NCBI RefSeq assembly: GCF_900187375.1
Contig: NZ_FYEW01000001.1
Coordinates: 1,984,001 to 2,048,000, forward strand
Length of the DNA stretch: 64,000 bases
Direction of reading: 5' to 3'
DNA from: Hymenobacter gelipurpurascens
GTDB taxonomy: Bacteria; Bacteroidota; Bacteroidia; Cytophagales; Hymenobacteraceae
Shown here: positions 53,512-62,464 of the stretch, piece by piece
How positions within the stretch are numbered: the first letter of the stretch is position 1
Layout: the number at the start of each line of letters is the position of its first letter
Made by a program: the position numbers and the translations under genes
The notes under the pieces: generated by a model
Databases searched by the model: none
Told to the model about the DNA's origin: nothing
What the model saw: only the letters and a program-made list of their open reading frames with translations

Positions 53512-54276
53512 TTATTCACAGATGATTTGGTCCTTGAACTCGACGTTGACGCGGTGGTACGTGTCCCAGCCCAAAACCGGAGGAATTTGACGGTAAAATA
53601 CCATCAGTTTCGCAAATTTTTCCGAAATATTCTCAGGAAAGCCAAATTCTACTCGTTGGTCGCCTACTTGCTGGGTAAAAGAGAGCTTCCCATTCGGACT
53701 AATAAACACCTCGGCGACCTGTGCGCGCCAAAATGGTTTCTCGTCAATATAGCGCAGAAATTCGAGGTATTGCTGTCCCGTACTGTCCTGGAAAAACGAA
53801 TCGGTGAGTGGCTGTCCGCCTAAACGCGCAATAGGCACCACGCGGGCCGTGAAAAGCGGCGACAACGGCAGCTTCTCCCCTACCGCATCGAGGTAGTAAT
53901 CCTGCCGAGTATCGGAGTGGACTAACCGAGCAATGGGGCGGTTTTGGCGAACGTCGGCGTGCAGGTTGCCCGCCAGATCGCGGTACACCTGGGCATCTTT
54001 TACGAAGCTATGGGCTTTTAGGCGGGCTTCCAGTGCTTTCAGATTCAGCTCTCCGGGGTCAGTTCCTTCCAAACGGTCACGCCCCTGGCGGGTGAGCAGG
54101 CTGGTGACTTCCTGCTCGCTGATGAAGAAGTTGTTGAACTCGTTGCTGATGCGCACGATAACGCCCCCCACCGGCCGATGCGTCTGCCGGAAGCCTGCAA
54201 ACACCGCTAGGCCACCTAATAATAGGAGGCAACCAGTGGCAAACAGCAAATGATTGGCTTTACGCTTCAGCTCCAT
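53512..54276 (-). CDS. ftsQ: Cell division protein FtsQ/DivIB
   Basis: A 254-residue single-pass division protein: short cytoplasmic N-terminus (MELKRKANHLL), one helix (~10-28; GCLLLLGGLAVFAGF), then a periplasmic POTRA-like domain (~38-110) and a beta domain. The sequence is divergent, as usual, and the family call rests mostly on topology and position. It starts 17 bases inside the 3' end of murC, implying translational coupling. Confidence 0.85.
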   Translation of the reverse strand: MELKRKANHLLFATGCLLLLGGLAVFAGFRQTHRPVGGVIVRISNEFNNFFISEQEVTSLLTRQGRDRLEGTDPGELNLKALEARLKAHSFVKDAQVYRDLAGNLHADVRQNRPIARLVHSDTRQDYYLDAVGEKLPLSPLFTARVVPIARLGGQPLTDSFFQDSTGQQYLEFLRYIDEKPFWRAQVAEVFISPNGKLSFTQQVGDQRVEFGFPENISEKFAKLMVFYRQIPPVLGWDTYHRVNVEFKDQIICE

Positions 54277-55699
54277 TCCAGCGAATATCCAAAATATTCT
54301 TTAAACGTGGCACAAGTTTATCAATATCCCCGGCACCAACTGTGGCTAATACGTCAAAATTCGTGTCGGTTTCGGCATTTCGCAAAATTTCTTCCCAGCT
54401 CTGCAGAGATTTTAGGGGTGCTGTGATTTGGGACAAAATCAATTCTGAGGTGACGCCGGGCATTGGAAGCTCCCGCGCCGGGTAAATGTCCATCAGCACT
54501 ACTTCGTCGGCAAGGCTCAGACTCTCAGCGAATCCGGCAGCAAAGTCGTGGGTACGGGAGAACAGATGAGGTTGAAATATGACGCGCACCCGGCGGCCCG
54601 GATACAAGGTCCGAAGGGAACGAAGAAAGGCCTCAATTTCGCGTGGATGATGGGCATAATCATCCACATAAACTTTGTCAGGGTGTGTGGCTCCGGCTGT
54701 CAGAATGAACTCGAAGCGGCGCTTCACCCCCCGATAAGCTGCCACAGCGGCATGCAGCTGCTCGGGCGTGAGGCCGTACAACTGGCCTACACAGGCCGCG
54801 GCCAGCATATTCTCTACGTTGTGGTAGCCTGGTACCGCCAGCTCTAGGCCACTTACCGTGCCTTGCGGGCCGTGCAGATCGAAGCGAAACTGGTGCCCCT
54901 GCGCCGATATAGCATCGGCGTACAGCTCAGGACCCTGTTCTGGTGAGAGGCCATACCGAATAACGCGCACACCTGCGGGCGCGGCCTGGGCTACGCTGGC
55001 GTCGGCGGTGTGGTTAATGATGAGCGTACCGCCGGGCTTGATCTGGCCTACAAACTGCCGGAACGAATCTACCAGCGCCTCTTTGTTGCCATAAATATCC
55101 AGATGGTCGGCGTCGGTACTCGTGATGATGGCTACATCGGGGAACAGCGTCAGGAAGCTCCGGTCGTATTCGTCGGCTTCTACTACTACCGGAGCAGTGT
55201 CAGCGGAGCTGGCAGGTGGCAATAGCAGGTTAGAACCCAGATTCACAGAGATGCCGCCCAGAAAGGCCGCACACGGTACGCCGGCATGGTGCAGCAAATG
55301 GGCCACCATGCTGCTGGTGGTGGTTTTGCCGTGCGTGCCCGCCACGGCAATAGTAGGCCGGCCTTGCGTGAGGAGGCCTAGAACCTGGCTACGCTTCCGG
55401 ATATCGTAGCCCTGCTCGCGGAGCCAGGCCCACTCCTGGTGGTCCTTCGGGATGGCAGGCGTAAGCACCACCAGCGTCTGGGCTTTGTTCTCGCGGACTT
55501 CTTGCGGAATATTTTCCACGGCGTCCTGATAATGCACCACAATACCTTCTGCCGCCAATGCTTGCGTCAGGGGCGTGGGGGTTTTGTCGTAGCCGCTCAC
55601 CGAGTGCCCGTTGGCCCGAAACCAGCGCGCCAGCGCCGACATACCGATGCCGCCAATACCCAGAAAGAAGACGTGCGGGAATGCTGCTACAGGGTTCAT
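54260..55699 (-). CDS. murC: UDP-N-acetylmuramate-L-alanine ligase
   Basis: A 479-residue Mur ligase that adds L-Ala to UDP-MurNAc. N-terminal UDP-binding fold HVFFLGIGGIGMSALARWF; ATP-binding P-loop VAGTHGKTTTSSMVAHLL; late YVDDYAHHPREIEAFL. The ATG overlaps the murG stop (TAATG), and the 3' end overlaps ftsQ by 17 bases. It lies in the dcw cluster. Confidence 0.96.
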   Translation of the reverse strand: MNPVAAFPHVFFLGIGGIGMSALARWFRANGHSVSGYDKTPTPLTQALAAEGIVVHYQDAVENIPQEVRENKAQTLVVLTPAIPKDHQEWAWLREQGYDIRKRSQVLGLLTQGRPTIAVAGTHGKTTTSSMVAHLLHHAGVPCAAFLGGISVNLGSNLLLPPASSADTAPVVVEADEYDRSFLTLFPDVAIITSTDADHLDIYGNKEALVDSFRQFVGQIKPGGTLIINHTADASVAQAAPAGVRVIRYGLSPEQGPELYADAISAQGHQFRFDLHGPQGTVSGLELAVPGYHNVENMLAAACVGQLYGLTPEQLHAAVAAYRGVKRRFEFILTAGATHPDKVYVDDYAHHPREIEAFLRSLRTLYPGRRVRVIFQPHLFSRTHDFAAGFAESLSLADEVVLMDIYPARELPMPGVTSELILSQITAPLKSLQSWEEILRNAETDTNFDVLATVGAGDIDKLVPRLKNILDIRWNGAEA

Positions 55700-56823
55700 T
55701 AGCTTTCCATGAGGGCTAGAAGTTCGTCCACAATGGTGGTAGTGGCATCGGGGCGAGCCAAGGCCCGGATGTTGGTGGCCAGCTGTTGCTGCCGCGCGGA
55801 GTCTTGCAAGAGGCCTAGCGCTTCGTCGTAGAGGCGCGTTCCTGCCTCGGCATCCGACACGAGCAACGCAGCATTGCGTGAGGATAGCGCTAGCGCGTTT
55901 TTAGTTTGGTGGTCTTCGGCCACGTTGGGCGAGGGCACCAGGATGCTGGGCTTGCCCGTGAGGCACAGCTCCGACACTGATAGCGCTCCGGCGCGGCTAA
56001 TTACCACATCAGCGGCGGCGTAGGCCAGGTCCATCCGACGCACAAACTCCAGAGCCTTTAGGTTATCGGCGGCAAATGGGGCGGCTTGTTTTTCGGCTTC
56101 CGGAAAGTAGAGCTTGCCGGTTTGCCAGAGCAGTTGCACGCCCGCCTCTCGCAGGCGCGGTAGGGCCGCTGCCGTAGCATGGTTCAGGGTGCGGGCACCC
56201 AGGCTGCCCCCAATAACCAGCAGCACAGGCTTATCAGCAGAAAGACCGAAAAAGCGCAAAGCCTCCTCACGCTGCCCACTGGCAATTTCGGTGCGCACGG
56301 GGTTACCAGTCAGCACGATTTTATCAGCGGGGAAGAATTGCTGCATGCCTTCATAGGCCACACAAATGCGCTGCACGCGCTTGGCCAGCAGCTTGTTCAC
56401 GAGGCCGGCGTAAGAGTTTTGTTCCTGAACCAGGGCCGGAATGCCCCGCGAGGTAGCGGCCAGCAGCACGGGCGCTGAGGCATAGCCGCCCACTCCTACC
56501 ACCACATCGGGCCGAAACTCCTCAATCAGCTTACCGGCCTTGCGCACCGCCCGCATCACTTTGATAGGGAAAAGCAGATTCTCCGGCGTCAGGCGGCGCT
56601 GTAGGCCACTGATATCGAGGCCCACAATCTTGTAGCCGGCCTCCGGCACACGCGTCATTTCCATGCGGCCGTTGGCACCCACGAATAGTATCTCGGCATC
56701 GGGCTGACGGCGACGCAACTCATTGGCAATGGCCACGGCCGGAAATATATGCCCACCGGTACCGCCGCCACTGATGATGACGCGGTAAGGAGCCGGACTA
56801 GATTTGGATGAAGTTGTGGGCAT
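55699..56823 (-). CDS. murG: UDP-GlcNAc:lipid I GlcNAc transferase
   Basis: A 374-residue peripheral-membrane glycosyltransferase forming lipid II. Hallmark G-loop ISGGGTGGHIFPAVAIANEL; the C-terminal G-loop GGSLGARTLN; SRAGALSVSELCLTGKPSILVPSP is the UDP-GlcNAc pocket. It starts MPTTSSKSSPAPYRV, with about ten extra residues before the fold. It overlaps murC by one base (TAATG). Confidence 0.96.
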   Translation of the reverse strand: MPTTSSKSSPAPYRVIISGGGTGGHIFPAVAIANELRRRQPDAEILFVGANGRMEMTRVPEAGYKIVGLDISGLQRRLTPENLLFPIKVMRAVRKAGKLIEEFRPDVVVGVGGYASAPVLLAATSRGIPALVQEQNSYAGLVNKLLAKRVQRICVAYEGMQQFFPADKIVLTGNPVRTEIASGQREEALRFFGLSADKPVLLVIGGSLGARTLNHATAAALPRLREAGVQLLWQTGKLYFPEAEKQAAPFAADNLKALEFVRRMDLAYAAADVVISRAGALSVSELCLTGKPSILVPSPNVAEDHQTKNALALSSRNAALLVSDAEAGTRLYDEALGLLQDSARQQQLATNIRALARPDATTTIVDELLALMES

Positions 56824-56869
56824 TCAGGTTATCAAAATGAAGCGAGTAGGCCTCAGAAAGCAGTTGAGA

Positions 56870-58048
56870 TCAAGCGTAAGACGAGACGCGCGGGATGCGG
56901 GCTGTGTCTTCGGGTTCTCCCACCATTGGCCGGATTTCCCGCTCGCCTCGGCTTACGGCCAGAATAATTCCGATGCTGATACCGGTGAAGATCAGTGAGG
57001 TGCCGCCCATGCTGAGCAGCGGAAGCGGTAGTCCAGTAATCGGGCCCAGGCCTACAGCCACACCCATATTCACCATGGCCTGCAAGACCAGACTAAAGCT
57101 CAACCCGGCCGAAAGAAGGCCCCCAAAGGCCCCATAACTGTTCATTACCGTTTTCAGCCCTCGATAGAGAAAGGCCAGGTACAGGAAAACGACAATGGCA
57201 CCGCCAAACAGGCCATACTCTTCGATGATGATGGCGAAGATAAAGTCGGAGTACGGGTGGGGCATGATGTTGCGCTCGGTGCTTTTGCCTGGGCCTTTGC
57301 CAAAGATGCCGCCCGTAGCTTCCGCTATGTAAGCGTGCTCCAACTGGAACGGCACGGGCTTGCTCTTATCGGTGAAGCTCTCTAGGCGCGAAAGCACCGT
57401 TTTATACCGTTCACCCGCCGTCAGGCCTACGCCGCCTACCAGAATACCGATGGCCACCATTACGGCCATCTGCTTCAGGGGCACGCGACCAATGAACATA
57501 AGCAGCAAGCAGGTAGCGAACAGCAGCAGCGCGGTAGAGGCATTCGAGAGAATAATAAGGCCGCAGATAATCCCGACCCACAGCATAACGGGCAGCAAGG
57601 TGGTTTTGAAATCCTGCACGTGCTGCTGACGCCGGCTGAGCATGGAGGCCAAGTGTGAAATCAGGGCCAGCTTAGCTAAGTCGGAAGGCTGAAACGTCTG
57701 ATTGATAACCGGAATGGTGAGCCAACGTGAAGCGCCGTTTACCTCGCCCCCAAACATATAGGTAAACAGCAACAGCGGCACCGACAGCAGCAGCGCGTAC
57801 AGCGAAAGGCGTGAGTAGTAGCGGTAATCGATGCGATGCGCCAGCCACATGAAACCTAGGCCTACGGCAATCAGGCCGGTATGCTTCAGCAGGTAATACT
57901 CCGTGTTGCCCCCTTGCTGCTTGTAGGCCAGGGTGCCCGTGGACGAGTATACTACCGCGATGCTGATGAATGAAAATAGCAGTACAATCCCCCACAGAAT
58001 AGGGTCGCCCTTCAGGTTTTGCCGCAGCCAATTGGTAATCGGGTCCAT
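56870..58048 (-). CDS. ftsW: Division-specific lipid II polymerase FtsW (SEDS)
   Basis: A 392-residue SEDS-family peptidoglycan polymerase with about ten helices. Signature segments: FQPSDLAKLALISHLA, GKGPGKSTERNIMPHPYSDFIFAIIIEE and GLPLPLLSMGGTSL. It pairs with the FtsI transpeptidase encoded at the right edge. It lies in the dcw cluster, between murD and murG. A RodA role is excluded by position only. Confidence 0.93.
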   Translation of the reverse strand: MDPITNWLRQNLKGDPILWGIVLLFSFISIAVVYSSTGTLAYKQQGGNTEYYLLKHTGLIAVGLGFMWLAHRIDYRYYSRLSLYALLLSVPLLLFTYMFGGEVNGASRWLTIPVINQTFQPSDLAKLALISHLASMLSRRQQHVQDFKTTLLPVMLWVGIICGLIILSNASTALLLFATCLLLMFIGRVPLKQMAVMVAIGILVGGVGLTAGERYKTVLSRLESFTDKSKPVPFQLEHAYIAEATGGIFGKGPGKSTERNIMPHPYSDFIFAIIIEEYGLFGGAIVVFLYLAFLYRGLKTVMNSYGAFGGLLSAGLSFSLVLQAMVNMGVAVGLGPITGLPLPLLSMGGTSLIFTGISIGIILAVSRGEREIRPMVGEPEDTARIPRVSSYA

Positions 58049-58124
58049 ATCGTAGCGCTAAGTGAGAAAGGTGAGTACTGAGACTATTAGCTATGTTGAA
58101 GAGAATCCTAGGCCACTACTCGGC

Positions 58125-59486
58125 TTAGCCTTCCATCAGTTTCTCGACTTCCGCAATGAATTGCTCGCCGCGGTCTTCGTAATTTCTAAACAGATCGAAG
58201 CTGGCGCAGGCTGGTGAGAGTAGCACCACGTCGCCTTCAGTTGCCAGCTCAGCGGCACGGCTCACGGCATCGGCCATGCTCCGGGTTTCTTCCAGGTGCG
58301 GCACTTCGGGTCCGAAAGAAGCTTTAAGCTTCTCATTATCTACACCCAGGCAGATAAGTGCTTTCACCCGTGCCTTTACCAACGGAATGAGCGTGCTATA
58401 ATCGTTGCCTTTGTCGGTGCCACCCGCAATCCAGATGATAGGCTGCCGGATGCCATCCAGCGCGTACCAGGCCGCCTCCACGTTGGTGGCTTTGCTGTCG
58501 TTGATGAAACGAGCACCCTTGATTTCTCCTACGGGCTGCAGCCGGTGCTCGGCGTTTCTGAAGGAGGCCAGCGCCTGCTCGATTTGCTCCTTCTCTATAC
58601 CGGCAATCCGGGCGCACAGCACAGCAGCCAGAATGTTCTGGCGGTTGTGCTGGCCAATCAGTGGCGAGCCGCTAGTATCAATCGTTTCTGTGTTGCTGTA
58701 GTAGCCCGGAAGCATATCCACGCACACTTCATCTTCCTCAGAATAGTGCGCGGCCAGCTGATAATCGGGGCGGGCATGCAGGCTGAAAGGCATCTGATTT
58801 ACAGTCCTGAAAGCAGCCTGGAAATACCGCTGAATATTCTCGTCGTCGGCATTGTACACGAAGTAGCCTTCGCTGTCCTGGTTGCGCATAATACGCAGCT
58901 TAGCCTGAGCGTATTTCTCCAGCGAGTAGTCGTACCGATCCAGATGATCGGGCGTAATGTTCAGCAAAACCGAAATCCAGGGGCGAAAATCATAGGTATC
59001 GTCCAGCTGGAAGCTGCTTAGCTCCACTACATAATACTCGTGCTCATCTTGAATCACCTGCTCCGCAAGGCTGTAGCCCACGTTGCCCGCTAGGCCTACT
59101 TTCAGGCCTGCCTCCTTCAGCAGATGGTAGGTGAGCAGCGTTGTGGTCGTTTTGCCGTTGGTACCCGTGATGCAGATGCACTTGGCTTGCGTGTAGCGGC
59201 CAGCCAGTTCAATTTCGGAGATAACAGGGATCTTCCGCTCACGCAGGGCCCGGATTACCTCCGCTTTTTCAGGAATACCTGGGCTTTTCACCACTTCATC
59301 CGCTAGCAGCACCTCCTCCACCGTGTGCTGATTTTCCTCGAAACGAATTCCAGCCTGCGCCAACTTCTCCTTATAGGTTGGCTGAATTGGTCCTCGATCT
59401 GATACGAACACAGTGTGCCCTTTGGCTTGGGCCAGCAATGCAGCCCCTACCCCACTTTCGGCAGCTCCTAATACAACGATGTGCAT
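58125..59486 (-). CDS. murD: UDP-N-acetylmuramoylalanine-D-glutamate ligase
   Basis: A 453-residue Mur ligase adding D-Glu. N-terminal HIVVLGAAESGVGAALLA; ATP P-loop CITGTNGKTTTTLLTYHLL; FINDSKATNVEAAWYAL and LSPACASFDLFRNYEDRGEQF at the C-terminal domain. The length is the family norm. It lies in the dcw cluster between mraY and ftsW. Confidence 0.96.
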   Translation of the reverse strand: MHIVVLGAAESGVGAALLAQAKGHTVFVSDRGPIQPTYKEKLAQAGIRFEENQHTVEEVLLADEVVKSPGIPEKAEVIRALRERKIPVISEIELAGRYTQAKCICITGTNGKTTTTLLTYHLLKEAGLKVGLAGNVGYSLAEQVIQDEHEYYVVELSSFQLDDTYDFRPWISVLLNITPDHLDRYDYSLEKYAQAKLRIMRNQDSEGYFVYNADDENIQRYFQAAFRTVNQMPFSLHARPDYQLAAHYSEEDEVCVDMLPGYYSNTETIDTSGSPLIGQHNRQNILAAVLCARIAGIEKEQIEQALASFRNAEHRLQPVGEIKGARFINDSKATNVEAAWYALDGIRQPIIWIAGGTDKGNDYSTLIPLVKARVKALICLGVDNEKLKASFGPEVPHLEETRSMADAVSRAAELATEGDVVLLSPACASFDLFRNYEDRGEQFIAEVEKLMEG

Positions 59487-59552
59487 ATTCGTTCGGGTTG
59501 TTGCAGTCTGAGGTTATACACTGGAATGCGCTAACCTCGGACAGATGTTTCG

Positions 59553-60773
59553 TTAGCGAAGTTTCAGGGTCACGAGCGTAATCACGGCCAGCATGATGCT
59601 CACAATCCAAAAACGCGACACAATCTTAGATTCGTGGTAGCCCAGCTTTTGGTAGTGATGGTGAAGCGGCGACATGCGCAGCAACCGGCGGCCTTCGCCA
59701 AACTTGCGCTTGGTGTATTTGAAGTAGCTCACCTGCACCATCACCGAAAGACTCTCAATCAGGAACACGCCGCACAGCACCGGAATCAGGAGTTCTTTGC
59801 GCACAATCAGGGCCAGCACAGCGATGATACCGCCAATGGCCAGTGAGCCGGTGTCGCCCATAAATACCTGGGCCGGATACGAGTTGTACCACAAGAAGCC
59901 CACGCAGGCTCCCACAAAGGCCGCGCAGAAGATTACCAGCTCGCCCGAGTTTGGGATGAACATGATGTCCAGATAGTCAGCCAGAAGCGCGTTACCGCTC
60001 ACGAAGCAGAAAATAGCCAGCGTGATACCGATAATAGCCGAGGTGCCGGCCGCTAGGCCATCTAGGCCATCCGTGAGGTTGGCGCCGTTGCTTACAGCCG
60101 TGATGATCAGGATGACAATCGGGATGTAGAAGAAGGCGTAGTACTCATTGAAAAAGTCGCCGGCCGTAGCGAACAGGTCGCCATAGTTTAGCTCGTTGTT
60201 CTTCAGGAAGGGCACCGTGGTAATCATCAGCTTCACATCCTGATACACGCCGCTGGCATCAACGGCCGAAAAGGAGCCGTTCGACAGCGCGTACTGGCGC
60301 ACGGTCACATCGTTGGAAAAAAACAACACCCAGCCCACCGTGATACCCAAGCCTACCTGGCCTAGCACTTTGAAGCGGCCGGCCAAGCCCTCTTTATCCT
60401 TCTTTACTACCTTGATGTAGTCATCAACAAACCCAATAATACCCAGCCACACCGTGCTTAGCAGCATTAGGATAATATAAATATTGTCGAGCTTGGCGAA
60501 AAGTAGCACCGGCACCAGGATGGCCAGCAGAATAATAAGGCCGCCCATGGTGGGGGTGCCTTTCTTTTCCAGCTGCCCCTGTAGGCCTAGGTCGCGCACG
60601 GTTTCGCCAATCTGCAGCCGCTGCAGCTTCAGGATCAGTGGCTTACCAAAGAACTGCGCAATAATCAGCGACGTAACTACGGCCAGCGCGGCCCGAAACG
60701 AGCTGTACTGAAACACACCCGTGCCCGGCAGGTGGTACACTTTATAGAGGTAATTAAAGAGGTAATACAGCAT
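59553..60773 (-). CDS. mraY: Phospho-MurNAc-pentapeptide transferase
   Basis: A 406-residue integral-membrane enzyme that makes lipid I, with about ten helices. Catalytic Asp motifs: [21 protein letters not shown] and [12 protein letters not shown]; the [12 protein letters not shown] stretch is at [14 protein letters not shown]. It is longer than the E. coli enzyme, with an inserted ~40-residue loop ([24 protein letters not shown]) typical of Bacteroidetes. It lies in the dcw cluster between murE and murD. Confidence 0.95.
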   Translation of the reverse strand: MLYYLFNYLYKVYHLPGTGVFQYSSFRAALAVVTSLIIAQFFGKPLILKLQRLQIGETVRDLGLQGQLEKKGTPTMGGLIILLAILVPVLLFAKLDNIYIILMLLSTVWLGIIGFVDDYIKVVKKDKEGLAGRFKVLGQVGLGITVGWVLFFSNDVTVRQYALSNGSFSAVDASGVYQDVKLMITTVPFLKNNELNYGDLFATAGDFFNEYYAFFYIPIVILIITAVSNGANLTDGLDGLAAGTSAIIGITLAIFCFVSGNALLADYLDIMFIPNSGELVIFCAAFVGACVGFLWYNSYPAQVFMGDTGSLAIGGIIAVLALIVRKELLIPVLCGVFLIESLSVMVQVSYFKYTKRKFGEGRRLLRMSPLHHHYQKLGYHESKIVSRFWIVSIMLAVITLVTLKLR

Positions 60774-60934
60774 GGGCGCGGGAGTGAGCAGTTGGGGTCA
60801 GGAAGATTCCAGGCTGCAAAGGTTCGGGATTTTAGCTTGTGGTCAAACGTTGCGTTTTCACAGATTTTGGACTATTCAGCGGGTAACTGACTTTGCTTAG
60901 CTTTTATCTGGCTCTGCATGGCCTATTCTGCTTC

Positions 60935-62437
60935 TTATTTACCTAGCAAGTTGAACATTTCCTGCAGTACCTTCTTGTCGTCGAAATCAGCGCGTACTCC
61001 TTTGATTTCCTGGTAAGCTTCGTGGCCTTTGCCGGCTACCAGCACAATGTCGCCGGGCTGGGCCAGCGCTACCGCCGTTTTAATGGCTTCCCGCCGATCT
61101 GGGATGGTAAGCACCTTGCCGAGCTCCGCAGCAGGCACCCCGGCCTGCATTTGCTGCAGAATCTCATTCGGATCTTCGAAACGCGGGTTATCGGACGTTA
61201 GCACGGCGCGGTTGGAGAGCTCCGCGGCCAACCTAGCCATGATGGGCCGCTTGGCCCCGTCGCGGTTGCCACCGCAGCCTACCACCGTAATTACATGCTG
61301 ACTGGGCTGGCGGATTTCGGCAATGGTCTGCAGCACGTTTTCCAGGGCATCGGGCGTGTGTGCATAATCAATAATGCCCGTGATGCGCGTTTTCTCGGCC
61401 AGAATCGGCTCGAAGCGGCCCGGAGCCGAAGTCAGGCCCGACAGCACCGTCAGTACTTCCATGGGCTCCTCCCCCAGCAAAACGGCCGCCCCGTAAATAG
61501 CCAGCAGGTTGTAGGCATTGAATACACCAATAAGGCGGAACTGCGCCTCGCGGCCGTCTACCTGCAGGTGTAGGCCATGCACGGCGTTTTCAATCAGCTT
61601 ACCCCGGAATGTAGCCGGTCCGCGCATAGAATAGGATTCCCGGCGGCCCGCTACGTTTTGCAGCATAACGGGGCCTCGCTTGTCATCAGCATTAGTGAGG
61701 GCGAAGGCCGACTTCGGAAGCATATCGAAGAAGCCCTTTTTGGCTTTCAGATACGCATCGAAAGTGCCGTGGTAGTCGAGGTGGTCGTGGCTGAGGTTGG
61801 TGAAGACGCCGCCCGCGAAGTGTAGGCCAGTCACGCGGTGCTGCACCACGGCGTGGGAGCTGACTTCCATAAATACGTGCGTGCAGCTGGCCTGCACCAT
61901 GCGCGCCAGCAGCTCGTTCAGCCGAATGGCATCGGGCGTGGTGTGGGTGGCCGGAATCACCTGCTCGTCAATCTGATTCTGCACCGTGCTCAGTAGGCCA
62001 CAATGATAGCCCAGCTCCCGGAACAGCTTGTGCAGCATGGTGGCACAGGTAGTCTTACCATTCGTGCCCGTGATGCCTACCAGCTGCAGCTTGCGGGACG
62101 GATGCCCATAGAATTCCGCGGCCATGTAGGCCATGGCTTCCGCGCTATCCGTCACCTGCACGTAGGCCACTTCCGGCTTCAACTCGGCGGGTAGCTCTTC
62201 GCAGATAACTACCGCGGTGCCTAAGTCTACTGCTTTCGGGATGAACTGATGCCCATCATTAGCGGTGCCGCGCAACGCGAAGAACACCACGCCCGGACCG
62301 GCCTGGCGCGAATCCAGCGTGAGGCCCGACACGGTTACATCGGTGGGGCCGTGTTGTGCCGCTACACGAACGGCGGTGAGCAGAGAAGAAAGGGAAGCAG
62401 ACTGATTCGACACGTATTTCTGAGTTGGGCGCCACAA
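60935..62437 (-). CDS. murE: UDP-MurNAc-L-Ala-D-Glu: diamino acid ligase
   Basis: A 500-residue Mur ligase adding the third residue of the stem peptide. P-loop GITGTNGKTTCATMLHKLF; VFMEVSSHAVVQHRVTGLHF; the amino-acid selectivity motif TSDNPRFEDPNEIL. The Asn in DNPR matches meso-diaminopimelate-adding enzymes. A GTG at 62413 (then SNQSASLSS) is an alternative start that removes eight odd residues. It follows the ftsI stop by 27 bases. Confidence 0.94.
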   Translation of the reverse strand: MWRPTQKYVSNQSASLSSLLTAVRVAAQHGPTDVTVSGLTLDSRQAGPGVVFFALRGTANDGHQFIPKAVDLGTAVVICEELPAELKPEVAYVQVTDSAEAMAYMAAEFYGHPSRKLQLVGITGTNGKTTCATMLHKLFRELGYHCGLLSTVQNQIDEQVIPATHTTPDAIRLNELLARMVQASCTHVFMEVSSHAVVQHRVTGLHFAGGVFTNLSHDHLDYHGTFDAYLKAKKGFFDMLPKSAFALTNADDKRGPVMLQNVAGRRESYSMRGPATFRGKLIENAVHGLHLQVDGREAQFRLIGVFNAYNLLAIYGAAVLLGEEPMEVLTVLSGLTSAPGRFEPILAEKTRITGIIDYAHTPDALENVLQTIAEIRQPSQHVITVVGCGGNRDGAKRPIMARLAAELSNRAVLTSDNPRFEDPNEILQQMQAGVPAAELGKVLTIPDRREAIKTAVALAQPGDIVLVAGKGHEAYQEIKGVRADFDDKKVLQEMFNLLGK

Positions 62438-62464
62438 GCGCCGATGCGAAAAGGTGGCCTAGGC